A stretch of 64,000 nt of DNA from Mercurialis annua (GCF_937616625.2 NC_065571.1:27726201-27790200); one strand, 5' to 3'; positions 11,994-24,363 are shown, counted from the stretch's first letter. Made by a program: numbers and translations. The notes: generated by a model not told the origin, from the sequence alone.

Positions 11994-14532
11994 TGTAATA
12001 CCCCAAAATTTTTAAATTATCTAATTGGACCACGTGTCCAATTTGGATTCGTCAGATTGGCGTTATCGGAAAGTTTTCCGATAAATAAGTTTTAGCAGGT
12101 CGGTTTTAGAAAAGATTATTGCGGAGAAAATTTATATTATATTTCAATTCTAAAGTTAGAATTGGAATTAAAAGGAAAAATGGCAAGAAAAGTCCAAAAA
12201 TAAGTACAGGGACCAAAGTGGTAATTTAGCCACTTTGTGTCGAAAATAGAAATATTGGATTTTGACGGGAAAGTGTTAATATCGAGCTTTGTATTATTTA
12301 TCGGATATAAATAATACGTATAAGTTGTAATAAAAGAGTTTATCGATTTAGCTATGGATTAAATTGTAAGAAAGAAAAGTTTGAAAGATAAATTGTAACA
12401 AGGAAAGAAAGAAAGGACCAAAACGGACTTTTAGCCATTTAATATAAGGATTATCATTTGAATGAAGGAAGGCATCAGAGAGTGAGGATCCAGAAGCTTC
12501 GTTTTCCATCGATTAACTTCGTTTCTTTACGGTTTCTTCGTTCGACGTCCGATTCAAGAAATTTTTGCGTCGATCTCTTCGGAATTGAAAGCTTTATCGA
12601 TCTCTAGCTTCAAATCAAGGTATGATTTCGAGAATTGGTGCCAAATTCGGGTTTTGTGGGCTGTTTTAGTTTATAATTGAAAATTGAGTATTTTGGCTCG
12701 GTTTGAGTGTTTTGGTGAAAACGAAATGATGGGTTTGGTGTGATATGAAGTTTTTGATATATGTAGTAGGTCGGGGTTTGGCGGAACGGCCCGAAAACAG
12801 AGTTTCCGGGGCCGTGCATAGCGGCAGCTATGCGCGCGCATAGCCGAGGCTATGCGCCCGCATAGCCAAGCAAGGCTATGCGAGCGCATAGCCAAGCTAT
12901 GCGCCCGCATAGCCCAGTCAATGCGTGCGCATAGCCGAGCCGTGCACCGCTCGCACGACAGTTTCCGTATAGGACTAAAATGGACTTTTAGCCGAGGGAC
13001 CAAAGTGGACTTTTAGCCAAAAAGAAACAAGATTTCAATATTTTGAATATGAAACCCTAAAAATAATTAAAGACCTCGATAATTCAAAAAGTGAGACTTA
13101 GCTCGACGTTTTACGCGAGTAACGATAATGACAAACGTTAAGGAAATTATATTATTCTCGAATACAAGGAATAGTATTCGATAAGTCGTGGATACGACTA
13201 AGAATTTCTGGATACGTGAATAACACTAGAATGAAACCAATACTTAAATTACGAAAGTATTATACTTATAAACATTTGAATTGCGTCTGACTATTAAACG
13301 TTAATTAATATGTATCAGACGTACGACCAGGCAGTGAGGGCACTAGAGGTGTACTAGTACGGGCATATTACCACATCGATCTTGTTGTAGAGTGGATAGC
13401 GGTCACTGTGAGTTGCATTTTACTTTTGTGTATTATATATTAAAGTTACTTTATATAAATATATATATATATATATATTGTTTCACGCATCGCATTATAT
13501 ATAGTTGATTGAATGTTATATGTTTATGTAAGTTCCATATACGAGAACTAGTATGCGATCCGAAGAAACTAGCTACCTATTGGGTGTCAATAGGCTGTGT
13601 GATCACCAGTATCGAGTCAGTCTAGTATATTTTTCATTTAAGAAATGATTTGACACATCTGGGAGCTGATGATGATTATGAAATTTATGTGGCTGGGCCA
13701 CCAGCGAGTTAGACTCGCGATTGATATTTACGATTTGGTTTTTGATACGAGTGAGTACTCGGCTACGGTGTAGTCTGGAGTCCCCGTATCTAGTGGCTGG
13801 GCCACTAGCGAGTTAGACTCGCGATTGATATTTACGATTGGGTTAAATGATAATGATTATTCGAGAAATGTGTTGCATGCTAGGATATTAGTTTCGTACG
13901 GATCAAATACATGTTTATATGTTTTATATTATTGTTTCTTGAAATGCGATGCTATGTTTTTATGATAATACCGTTAGTAAATGCACACTCACTCAGTATT
14001 TCCCCAAATACTGACCCCTCACCTTTGATGCCTTACAGGTGCTTAGCTTGTGGACTTAGCTAGAGACCAATTTTGAAGTCCAGAAGTCAGCTGTATATGT
14101 TAGTTTCTGACTTCTGTGAATGCTGCAGTAGTGGTCCTTCGTCGATAGTATAGTAACACAGACAACAGTTCATTTTGATTGTATATATTAACTGCTGTTA
14201 TTGTTTTATATGCATTTTGATAGGCTATGTGTTTATTATATGATCCACGGCCCCAAATGCCGGTGAGATGTTTGAAACACTAACTGATGTATATAGTACC
14301 GCGAGGCCAGTTCGTACAGGGCACGGTAACTAGAGCCCACGAGGTTTTGAAACAGTTAGTGTAAACGTATGATTATATGTGACAGATGTATATTTGCTTC
14401 CGTTGTTTGATATTGTTTATTTGATATTATATTTGCGAAAAATTTATTGTGATTTTAGGCTTGCTACAGGTTCCGGAGCTACCACTCCCGTTCCCTAGCG
14501 CCGGTTGCGGCTCAATATTTTGGGTCGTGACA
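11994..14532 (+). repeat. 5' LTR of element B
   Basis: 2,539-bp LTR starting TGTAATACCCC and ending GGGTCGTGACA. It matches 37083-39689 over its whole length, apart from scattered substitutions and a shorter palindrome array. A TATA-like TATAAGGA lies near 12443. A direct repeat of about 50 bp (GTGGCTGGGCCAC, AGCGAGTTAGACTCGCGATT) occurs twice with 104-bp spacing from 13689 and 13793. An AT dinucleotide run lies at about 13458-13479. The GTAGTCTGGAGTCCCC stretch near 13770 recalls the motif repeated in the C and D LTRs. Confidence 0.93.
12828..12934. repeat. Palindrome array in the B 5' LTR (5 copies)
   Basis: Five dyads of the form CTATGCG-NN-CGCATAG in about 107 bp, the last degenerate (CAATGCG). 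The matching position of the 3' LTR holds nine. Each unit can fold as a 7-bp-stem hairpin. The peptide repeats rich in MRAHS that appear in reading frames here follow from the dyads and are not evidence of a protein. Confidence 0.85.
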
Positions 14533-15046
14533 ATGTTGGTATCAGAGCAGTTGGTCCAGTTACCACTGCAAGTTTGTTTCAATGTTTGTTTGAGAGCAGT
14601 TTGGTCCATTTACCATTGCTAGAATTGTCTGATTGTTTGTTTGACTGGAAGTATTTGTCAGTAAGTATACCTAGGAACTACTGCAGCAAGAGTCAGACTG
14701 TAGTTGTCTGTTATTATGTGATATATGCATTGGTAATATGTAGTATGACGCGCGCGAACCAGGATTATTAAGTTAGTAAGTGAATAGTATCTGCTTATAT
14801 GAACGACTAAGGCAACTAAGTATTTGTTACTTACGCTAAGAGATACAAAGTGGTTATATGTTTACGGGCGACTGGGATAACTAAGTGTTTATTACTTGCG
14901 CTGGGATTGTTAAATGTTTATCTGCTTGCAAATACGTGCGGCTGAATTAAATGCTAGATGTGTACAGCATTTTATAAATTGATGTTGGGATTGCGTGTGA
15001 AGTAGGCTCAGATGGTCGCTTACGTTTGAAATTGTTTCTTTTCAAC
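14533..15046 (+). promoter_or_regulatory. 5' leader of element B with direct repeats and shared AGGAACTACTGC motif
   Basis: Untranslated region between the 5' LTR and the Gag-like frame. AGGAACTACTGC lies at 14673-14684. The same 12-mer, or a one-mismatch form, occurs 79-98 nt inside the LTR in elements C, E and F. Two direct repeats are visible: AGAGCAGTTGGTCCAG at about 14544 and its variant at about 14593; and CGACTAAGGCAACTAAG at 14804 with its variant at 14869 (65-bp period). The location and sharing fit a packaging or dimerisation leader, which is an inference. Confidence 0.6.
14537..14548 (+). promoter_or_regulatory. Primer-binding site, tRNA-iMet type (element B)
   Basis: TGGTATCAGAGC begins 4 nt after the 5' LTR end. 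This is the usual primer-binding sequence of plant LTR elements primed by initiator methionine tRNA. It fixes the element's orientation as plus. Confidence 0.93.
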
Positions 15047-16075
15047 ATGTCTGGGCAAAACGGAGCTCAGTCGCATGCCGAGGAAGAACGGGAGGAAGCG
15101 CCTCCTATATTTCAAAACGGGTTTCTTAATGAAGTGGGCGAACCATCTGGGGTCCATCAGAATGGATTCCACGTAAATAATGGAGCATCGCCAGAAATAT
15201 ATCAAAATGGTTTTATGTCTGTGTCGGAGATAGGTAGTTCTTCTAGAAGCAGAGTTAGAGTGCATTCACCGGAGATAGAATATAACGAAGAAGAGGAAGA
15301 GGAACTGGAGGAAGATCCAGAAGAGGATCCTGAAGAAGATCCTGAGGAAGACCCTGAGGAGGATCCTGAGGAGGATCCAGAAGAAGATTTAGAAGAATAA
15401 GCAGAGGAGGAAAATCCTCAGGAAGAAGAGTATCAAGAAGAAGAAGAGTTAGATGAATTAGACGTCGAAGAGTACAGAGGTGACTATTTCTGGTCTAGTG
15501 TGCGGAGATACCGCAATTTGAGGGAAGATGCAGACATAGCTAACGGTCAGGCGCAGATAGCCCTAAACCAGGTTAGGAGGCAAATGCGTTCTTTTTCTAG
15601 AGGGATGTTGACTGTAGGAGCGTACTCTACTGATTTTCTGCGGATGGCTGAAGGAGTCCCTAATCTGAACGAAGATAATAGGACCATTAATCGTAGGTAT
15701 GTCAGAGGTTTAGGACCTCAGTTTGATGAGTTGTATGAGCACGTGGATGAACATTTCAGCACACTCACTACGATGGCCCGTAGGATTGAAACAGAGCATG
15801 AGTAGGCGGGTGATCCGGTACGACCCTATTACTTTAGACGTGAATATCACCCAGATTACGTCAGTACGTCTTCCAGAATCACAACAAACCCCTATTTCGT
15901 ACAAAGAGGTGGAAGAAACTCTGGTAGAACAGTTAGGGGCCGACATACAGGCGTAGTTATTAGGGAACCTAACGTTCCGCATCAGGCACCTCCAGGTATT
16001 AGTGATTTACGTACTTTAAGTAATTGTGCTTATGTGTTTGCATTATTGTGTTTATATAATTGTTGCATTGCATAA
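15047..16075 (+). pseudogene. Short Gag-like reading frame of element B with two in-frame stops
   Basis: One reading frame of 343 codons runs from the ATG at 15047 to the TAA at 16073-16075, broken by TAA at 15398-15400 and TAG at 15803-15805. It starts MSGQNG. Residues 1-60 contain QNGF three times, at 23-26, 38-41 and 53-56, an exact 15-residue period. Next comes a strongly acidic region containing an EEDP repeat encoded by a 12-bp minisatellite (about 15309-15396). Codons of about 195-250 align with the distal part of element F's Gag: a YSTDF/YTTEF-like stretch, P-x-L, N-x-RY-x2-GLG and ARRxE. The tail is basic and RG-rich (QRGGRNSGR) without a CCHC zinc knuckle. It is likely a capsid-derived structural protein that has lost the proximal Gag domain. 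The start ATG at 15026 would add seven residues; 15047 is preferred because MSG begins the polar repeat region. The function is inferred from similarity only. Confidence 0.7.
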
Positions 16076-16831
16076 TAGAATATCGGTAATAGGTTATGCC
16101 TATAGGATAAAGCCTTGGAAAGCGAGAACCTATAGGAAGCGTTGTAGTTAGACACGCGCCTAATAAAAGAACAGATAAACATAACTCACAAAAACAATAA
16201 TATAATATATATTACATAATACATTTGTAGTGAACGTAATTCCTATATTACGTTCAAAAAGCTGTAAAGGGAAAGATGGATTATTACAAAGAGAAATCGA
16301 TGTGGAACATCGACACCTGTATTTGTATCTGACGTGGTACAGAGTATTGCAGAAGTGGATATGGTGATAATAGCAGTAGAAAATTTTGAATTTAATTGAG
16401 TTGTCGGAGATATGTAGAGAGAAGAATTGTGACAGAAGAACAGTTTGTAAATGACAGAAAAATGACAGCAATACAAAAAATTGACAGCAGTACAAAAATT
16501 TGAAATATACCCAATAAGTATAAAGAAAGCCGTTAATAGTCGCAGAGCGTATAATCTAGAGTAAGACTTACGATTTTATGAAGATTTTAAAAGTTTTTAT
16601 GATTTTTTTCAATACAATTGTGCTCAGGCATCGCATGTGACATTGCATAATCACGATAGAAATGCATAAAAGAATGATTTTCAAAATTTTAGATCATGCA
16701 TCATATCTTTATAATGATAAAGAAAATGCGATTTTGAGCAACTCCTTGGTGATGAGAGGTGTCATCACTCTGAGCAACAATTGTACTAACGATTTTAAAT
16801 GATTTGTGAAAAGTGGTTTAGAAAGAGCTGC
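16076..16831 (+). other. Non-coding body of element B, left of the C insertion
   Basis: About 750 bp after the Gag-like frame with stops in all frames and no recognisable pol motif. The last five bases, GCTGC (16827-16831), are the left target duplication of element C. Confidence 0.7.
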
Positions 16832-19530
16832 TGTCACGACCCATTTTCATGAATCGCGACCGGCGCTAGGGTATGGGTAATGTAGTACCGAAACCCGTAG
16901 CTAGCCTTTCGTTTATCACATAAACACATAAACCTGCAGAAAACCAATGCTCGGGGGCAACCGAGACTTCAGCCTAAAACTAGCAGTTATAATATTCAAC
17001 AGTTAATGTAACATGCTTAATCAAATCCGAGTCTAAAATAGATTTATCATGAATTAATGTAAATAATACAGCATGCCAGAGCAATATAACCAGTCGAACC
17101 AATCCGACAAAATAATAATAATAATAAAGACGTCTAGTTACTACTGCGGTCTATGAATAAAACAGTTTTACAGTTCTACTAAAACAAATGGAACCTCCGA
17201 GGAAAAGTAAAAGCAGAGATCACCAGACTCTCTCAGATCATAACCCTGGGGAAAATTGGGAAAACAACGGGGTCAGATATACTGAGATGAGTTCATACCA
17301 CTATCTACATTTATTAAGTGGAAAACCTTTAAAACGTTTAAAGCATTTAATAACAATATTACGAATAATAGTTGGAACCCTAATCCACAATTCTACATAA
17401 ATAACATAATCCAATAGGTCTGGTCCCGAGAGCTGAGCTACACCGAGTTACCACTGACCACACTTATACCAGAGTCCCGAGAGCCGAGCTACACCGAGTT
17501 ACTCTACTTGGTCCCGAGAGCTATGCTCACACCGAGTTACCACATTACCATAATTACCTTTTCCAGATCTTTACCGGTGCGCACGCAGTCCTAATGATGC
17601 CCATTAGGTAGCATGTTCCAACTAAGAGCCATAATATAAAAACAGTTCGAAATATACGTACAGTATATATATTTAATATTAAAATAACAATTTACTTAAT
17701 AAAGCGGTAAATAGTAAATATAAACTCACTGCTTGCTAATCCACGTGAAAACCGGCAAGTAACTAATCCTGGTTCGCCTCTGGAGCGCGAACAATAGACG
17801 GGTCTAGACAAATAAAATAATTATTAAAACAGACCCTAACTCTAGAGAGTACTAGACACCACATATGACTAGCACAATTAACACGTAGTAAATAAACAAT
17901 CCAAAGTAACACAAATATATCCAAAAGATAATAAAGCCCAATTAATATAAGTCTATTGAGTTCTCGCCTATAATTCAATTTAAAAATATTATTTAATAAT
18001 TTTAAATAATAAATAATTTCCAAATAGTGGGTTAGCCGAGTTACCAATAACTACCAAGCTAACCTCACTTGTCGGGTGACCCAAGTCTAACCCTATTCAA
18101 AACGTTTATCAAATATAAACCCGAGTTTATATTTATAAAATAATTCCATAAAATAATAAGCCATTTTAAAAGCGGAACTCAATAACTTTAATTCAAAGTA
18201 ACCCAAGTTACAACCCCAAAAACTTAGGTTTAATAAATCAAATAAAAGTTCAGGGACCAATTTGCACTTTAACCAATTAGGGACCAAGTTGTACTTTTGC
18301 CAATTAGGGACTAAATTGTACTTTAGTCAATTTGATTTCCAAAAATCAAATTAATTACTTTTATTTATAATTAAAACCAACTATAAAGTTATCAACCAAA
18401 AATCCACTTAATTAAGTTATAAAATAAGTTTAGGGGCTAAATTGTAATTTAGCCAACTTTTGACAAAACGACATTTGAAAGCAAATATAACCACCCGAGT
18501 AATTATATTAGCTAAAATTATAATTAATTATTGTTTTCATTATTCAATTAGTAAATCAAAAGGGATCCAAGTTATTAGGTAAAGTTAAACTTTGAGTATT
18601 TATTTGATTTAGCTAAAACATTTTGGTGACCTAGATGGCAATTTGGCCATCTCTTACCTTTTAAATTTAGAATCCCTCCAAGACTCCATTTTCTTCATGA
18701 ATGAGTTACAGAAATCATTGATCATGATTTAAAAGAAACTTCAAACAATAATCTTTACAAACTCTTAATGATTTAACCCAATAATTACTTAGTTTCGATA
18801 TGCCACAAACATGAATTCAAAACAAACTCAAAACGTCATCAATCCACCGTGATGATTTGTTCCAAACGATGAACAAAGGTTTCTGGAAACGATTAAACGA
18901 TTCCAAACCGAGTCTAAACAACTAGCAACTAACATACCAAGCGATTTATAACAACTAAATGAATGAATTGAAGCTAAACATTAAGAAAGGGATCGGCAGC
19001 AACCCAAAACAGAACACCAAGATTCAAACATCAAACGTTACTGCCGAACCCAACCTTCAACACGAACATGGAGAACAGAAAGATAACTCCATGAAATCAT
19101 AAACTAACAACAACCCAAGAATCTATAACTTCCAAACAATCAAGAACAAGGCAAAATGAAAAGAACTCCACGGCAGTAACCCATGCCAAACAAGACAGAA
19201 TCTAACAAACTTAGAAAACGGAAACCGTACGGCGAATGGAACGAGATCAACGGCGTACCGTTCAGCGAAACTGAGATAGGGAGACGTAGGGAATTGAGTC
19301 CAGAACGTCTGAGATCAAGCGGAATCAATTTCGATCTAGAAACGAAAGAGAACGAACCAAATTACGTAATGTCGTTCATAAGCAAAATCTGGAAATCCAA
19401 GGAATCAGAAAGCTTACCAGAACAGCGACTTTGAAAGAAGATTACGGCTTCGTTTCTCAGCGAAAGAACGAAAGAAAAGTGGCTAGGGCTACCTTGCAGC
19501 GTGATCTAGGTTTTTCATTTAGAAGTCGAC

Positions 19531-19538
19531 TTTAAATA
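19531..19538 (-). promoter_or_regulatory. Candidate TATA box of the C LTR
   Basis: TATTTAAA on the minus strand, about 350 bp from the LTR 5' end and just downstream of the dyad cluster, where an LTR promoter would be expected. Identical copies occur in LTR 2 and LTR 3. There is no expression evidence; this is a sequence match only. Confidence 0.35.
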
Positions 19539-19604
19539 ACGAAGGGAAGTGAGCCGTAAATGAGATCGAAAAGGGCCACACGGAAGGGTCCATGGGCTGT
19601 TATG

Positions 19605-19704
19605 ATTCCCGAACGGGAATGGCCTTTCAGGCCATGATTCCCGTTCGGGAATGCCTGGTCTCGAACGAGACCAGGCAAAAAAAATGAGATTCCCGAACGG
19701 GAAT
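19605..19704. repeat. Dyad-symmetry cluster in the C LTRs (U3)
   Basis: Four dyads in 100 bp: ATTCCCGAACGGGAAT (19605-19620), ATTCCCGTTCGGGAAT (19637-19652), an 11-bp-arm dyad built on GGTCTCGAACGAGACC (19653-19676), and ATTCCCGAACGGGAAT again (19689-19704), plus a GGCC hairpin at 19621-19633. LTR 2 has the same set. LTR 3 has one extra ATTCCCG dyad. The cluster lies upstream of the TATA-like box in element orientation. Confidence 0.85.
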
Positions 19705-19883
19705 GAATGAAATATTTTTTTTTTTATTTTTTGATTTAAAAAAATATAATTGGTTAACCCAATAAATCACACCCAAACCAAACAACTCGAACCAAGCCAC
19801 TAATATCGAAATTACTTCAAAACGACCGGGAAAAATGTCGGAATTTAAATGAAATAAAATGTAAAATTTTACGGGGTATTACA

Positions 19884-19918
19884 TTCTCCCCAACTAATTA
19901 AAAATTCGTCCTCGAATT
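19884..19918 (-). promoter_or_regulatory. Polypurine tract block, element C body 1
   Basis: On the minus strand GAGGACGAATTTTTA is followed by GGGGAGAA directly before the LTR start TGTAATACCCC. The same arrangement precedes the 3' LTRs of B, E and F. It is the likely plus-strand primer site. The second copy is at 27494-27528. Confidence 0.8.
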
Positions 19919-22900
19919 TAAATAAAACTATCGACATACCACAGAACATAAAGTTACACATCCAGTTAAACAAAAAGTACAAAGCCGATAAGAAAACACA
20001 TCCACAAGATACCTATCGTAAATTAGGACAACAAAATATAACGAAACTGCACACGACCTCTGTCATTAAATAACAGATCAAAACCAAGAAACCAATCCAC
20101 TGTCGTTGATGGTATTCCATGTCCAACGGCATACGCACGCGCGTAAGCAAAATTTAACAGGTTGCCCCTCAAAACACTTCAAAACCTTCAGTTGCAAAAA
20201 CTGAACACATTCAAAGGTCACCAAAGTACTAACACAACTTCCACTAGGCATAACGATAACATAACTCTAGGGCAGTTCAACTAAGATACAACAAGCTCTA
20301 CTACCCAACCCTCGGCTAATATACTAGGATAATTAAGATCCAATCTCCAATCGCATAACCGACACTGGCTCGCAATATAAGCGATCACAACACACTTATG
20401 CACCAAATCCTGTTTCTAGCAGTAGATGCTCCAACTCATAATAACACAATTTTCAACTGAGAGTCACCATTTCTATACCGGAGTGGTTTCCAAAACCAGC
20501 TCGAAACTCATCTATTACAAAATCTCCAATATCAATACATGGTTAAGCGTTAAGTTCAACTATAGCTCTACAACTCCAAACTCTTTTGCCTTAAACAAAA
20601 CAATAACATTGCAATATAGTTGATAAAATCTATCGTTCCTAAACCCTTACTTCCTTTTACTTATAGCATCTCTACTTCAAAATGACCGATAACAAACCCA
20701 ATAACTTCAGAAAATATTTCGGTTCCAAAACAAACATGATAATAATCATCTAATCCTAACGATTGGTACCAGCTCGATAATACTATAAACTTGTGAATCC
20801 ACAACACAAAAACTCATAACGCAATTCAAGGAAAAGCGAATATCTCTCATGAATACAAAATAAATTTTATATCAATTATAAACAATATCCATCATAATGA
20901 TTCTTCCAATCTCTCAGAAACATAACGCCATGACTACTCTGAACATTGACTGCATCTGACAACATAAAATTTGTCACCCTTACCAAGGGTTCAACAAATG
21001 ACTCAACGATAACCATTATTACGATAATACCCTCTATAGCAAAATCAATCAACCTATTTTAGTTGTCGAAACCTATTAACCGCGATTTCGATCTTTAAAT
21101 TAACTACCTCATATAACAAAATCGAATTCAAATCCTCAAAATTATTCAATCAATTGACTACAGCCTCGTATACAACGAGAGATCAATACGATCAGATTGT
21201 TAGTTATGCTCAAAACCAACTCCTGTGGGTATAAAATCTTTTAATATCAAATATTTTATACACAAAAGAATTTCCACTTTGATTAAAAGACTCTACGTCT
21301 TACACCTCCTTTTCATTCGAAATCAAAATACCCTTACCGTTAAAAAACCATCGGTTTTGCAAACCCTTGAAAAATTTCAAGACCTCCACATTTAAATCCG
21401 AAATTTCCTATTACTTTCCAATACATTTTGCAAATCTATAAAACAGTTCAATTGACAAAGATTTATGTTCTTTTTAATTCAAACTTACTAATATACTTTT
21501 TAATAATTTATACTTAAAAAAAAAACAACTGTGGCCGAATTTTCCGTATTCAAATACACATTGATGTTTCAAGCATCCAAAAATTTTTAAGTCGCTTCTA
21601 AATTTTTTTCAAACAAAAACAAAATTGAAGAAATCGCTCAAGCGAAAAATTTATTATCCCTTTTTGAATCAATTTTGACAAAAATTCTCCATTTCCTCAG
21701 AAAGATAAAATCACCAATGTAAATTTCTTGTTTATAAACATTTCTTATATCAATACACCAAAATTCTTTGGACAATCTCAAATTTGGAAAGATAACGTTT
21801 CGTTTAAAACAAAAATATAGTGTAAATACACACATGGAGCAAAATCAACATCCTTAATCCACAAATCCTTAATTATCATGAAGCTTACTATTCTAAAATA
21901 CACTATACCGCACATAGCACAACTATATCTCGAATCTCAAAATCATTCTTACTCATAACCACAAGATTCTAATTCTACAGACCAATATCTTACAACATAA
22001 ACGTCCAATACCCATCACCATCATCACAGAGTATTTGTCTAGCTACCTTTCGGTAACAGTTTAAAATCATTTGAAATCCAACAACTTTATAAATAAATAT
22101 ATCACAATGTGACTCGCGAGTTTGTTTCAAAACATCTTCCTCAAAACAATTTATCGATAAAATCCATTTTACATAATTGTGCGCCAGGGTGATGACATCT
22201 CTCATCCCCAAAGAGTTGCATCCAACCCTAATAATTTCTATGCACGTGATGCATGTACTATTATGCATGTATCAATTATTATCTTATCTTATATTTGGAG
22301 AACATACTCTGTGTTCAATGCAAATCTATTCGTGACATTCAAAATGCATGTTCATGATATGTCTGGGCACAATTACGTGTTGAAAATATTTCAAATATTT
22401 CGGTAAATCAATCTTTAAAATCCATTTCTCAATAAACATTTGCTAGACGTTACACTCTGTGAGATGCACTCGATGACCTCAAAATATTTCTCAAAAATTC
22501 CTTACTTGCACCTAGCAACATTCGATGCTATACAACAATTCCTCATAACAACTTCATTACAACTCTATTATAAAAAGTAACTAACTAACCTCAATCCAGA
22601 CTGAGCATATAACCAAAGAAAATAGCACATAAAATATGTTCCTATAAAATTTACCGCCAGCTCCCGCATCGCATCATCAGACTTGATGGAAACACCAGTG
22701 TATTAATACATCGATCTATCTTTTCGGTTCAGAGTTTGCAATACCCATCCTAGGATAATCAGAAATCATCAACCAATCCAAAGGAAGTACCTCCCTTGTA
22801 TTCCTCGATATCGAAACCCAAGGGTTTCGATCCACAAAACAGAAATAGTAAAACCCCGCGCAACCCAAAACCGAAACAAAAGGGAAACAAGATTTAAAAG

Positions 22901-24298
22901 AAGATCTTACTCAAAGGTCAAAACTATACATCAAGGTAAGCCAACCATAACCACATGATTAGATCATCTCACGTGCTACAGCGCACGAAGAGACAAAACT
23001 AAAACAATCAACTTAGTCCAACAGACAAGCGAGTTAATAAACACAAATTCTGTTCACAAGATAACAAATCTGTAAATCGCAAACCACGTAACCATGCCAT
23101 TGAACACCATTAACTCAAGCATACTTAAAACAAATCAGGATATGCCACAACATTTCCTTGAAATCTCATTACAAATTTACCATGTAATTATATCGTCCTT
23201 TGATAGTACGCTTCAAAATTCGTTTTAAAATTAAAAATAAATACGAAAATTTTCAAATTTTGCTGAGCCCCAAGGTTAAAACAAAATCACATTTTGTAAA
23301 AATCTCTTCTTATTAATCAGTTGCTTTAAAACGGATACCCAAGAATTTCAGACAATAAAATTATCGAGCTAGCCGAGTCATTACAACTATCAAGCTCAAC
23401 TCCTAAATTTTGGTGACCCAAGTCGAACCCAAAACAATCGTTTATAAAACGTATTTAAAATATTTATAAATCCGGAAAAGTATTTTAATAAAATTTCCAT
23501 CCCTTCAAATTTTGGGAGCTCAATTTAAACCAACCGCTAAACGGTAATTTAAAACTCAAGTGAGAAATCTTTGATTTCAAACATCTATTCTGTAAATCCC
23601 AAAAATTTAAAATGCTGCCATACTACAGCATGATAAAATAACTTCAACGTTAAATTCTTAAAACAATGACTTATCTCATAAAACATCATTTGAAACCATC
23701 GCTAGTTAACACCAGACCAAACATAATATTTCAAAATATTTACTGGCAACTCAACCAAAAACCATCTTTTTAAGAATTTAGAATTAAACTTCTCTTATAA
23801 TTCTATATCGAAATACAAATCGGATAAAACAATATTCTCGATAAAAATCTCTAAATCAACATGTGGTCAAACAATGCATGACCATCAAACACGTTTTAAG
23901 GTTTAACCCAAAATCTCTTTAATTGAAAAAATAAGGCTAACGTCCAACATACGATCACATTTAACATCAACAATTGAGGCCAAAGCCAAGATGTACTTTA
24001 TTAACAAGGCAAAAGCAGTTCAACGCATCACGTAAAATAACTGTAACATTACCATAAATTCTAAATCGTTTTAGGCATAAACGACAAGTTTTATCAAACA
24101 TCATACCCAAGTATGAGTCTTTAGGAAAATTTACCAACCTATGATTTCCCGAGAAATCAATAGTAATTATAATCACCCAAGTGAAATAATCTCTACATGA
24201 TAAAACACAGCAATTAACATCCAAGTGAAATAAATTGTCAATCAAAGCATCAATACCAAATAAGGACTGACAGACATCACCTATAGGATGTAGGCTGA

Positions 24299-24363
24299 AG
24301 GTTTGAAAACAAATGATGACGTTTAAAAGACAAGACACGAATCCTAATTCCGCAGTAGTTCCT
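24299..24363 (-). promoter_or_regulatory. Conserved leader block, element C body 1
   Basis: Contains (plus strand) GTTTGAAAACAAATGATGAC and AATCCTAATTCCGCAGTAG. Near-identical blocks occur in elements E (48677-48740) and F (57756-57820). The AGGAACTACTGC core (minus strand) is at 24352-24363, 79 nt from the LTR. Retention by a body that has lost all coding suggests a required cis signal such as packaging. The second copy is at 31909-31973. Confidence 0.65.

Larger units (their letters stand above)
16832..19883 (-). repeat. LTR 1 of element C (3' LTR in element orientation)
   Basis: 3,052-bp LTR, reading TGTCACGACCC...GGGGTATTACA on the plus strand. It differs from LTR 2 and LTR 3 at four substitutions that I could spot (near offsets 277, 385, 930 and 2138). 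It holds three copies of a CCCGAGAGC / CACCGAGTTAC subrepeat at 17422-17540 and a dyad cluster at 19605-19704. A TATA-like TATTTAAA (minus strand, 19531-19538) lies just downstream of the dyads in element orientation. Confidence 0.94.

Noticed and set aside
12610..13003. Frames with repeated MRAHS-like peptides in B's LTRs (also 37904-38180 on both strands)
   Set aside because: They arise from the CTATGCG-NN-CGCATAG palindromes, which read openly on both strands, and they lie inside an LTR.
17188..19434. Small frames repeated three times in the C LTRs (such as those at 17188-17400 and 19183-19434) as possible genes
   Set aside because: They lie within LTRs, are short, match no known domain and are triplicated only because the LTR is.
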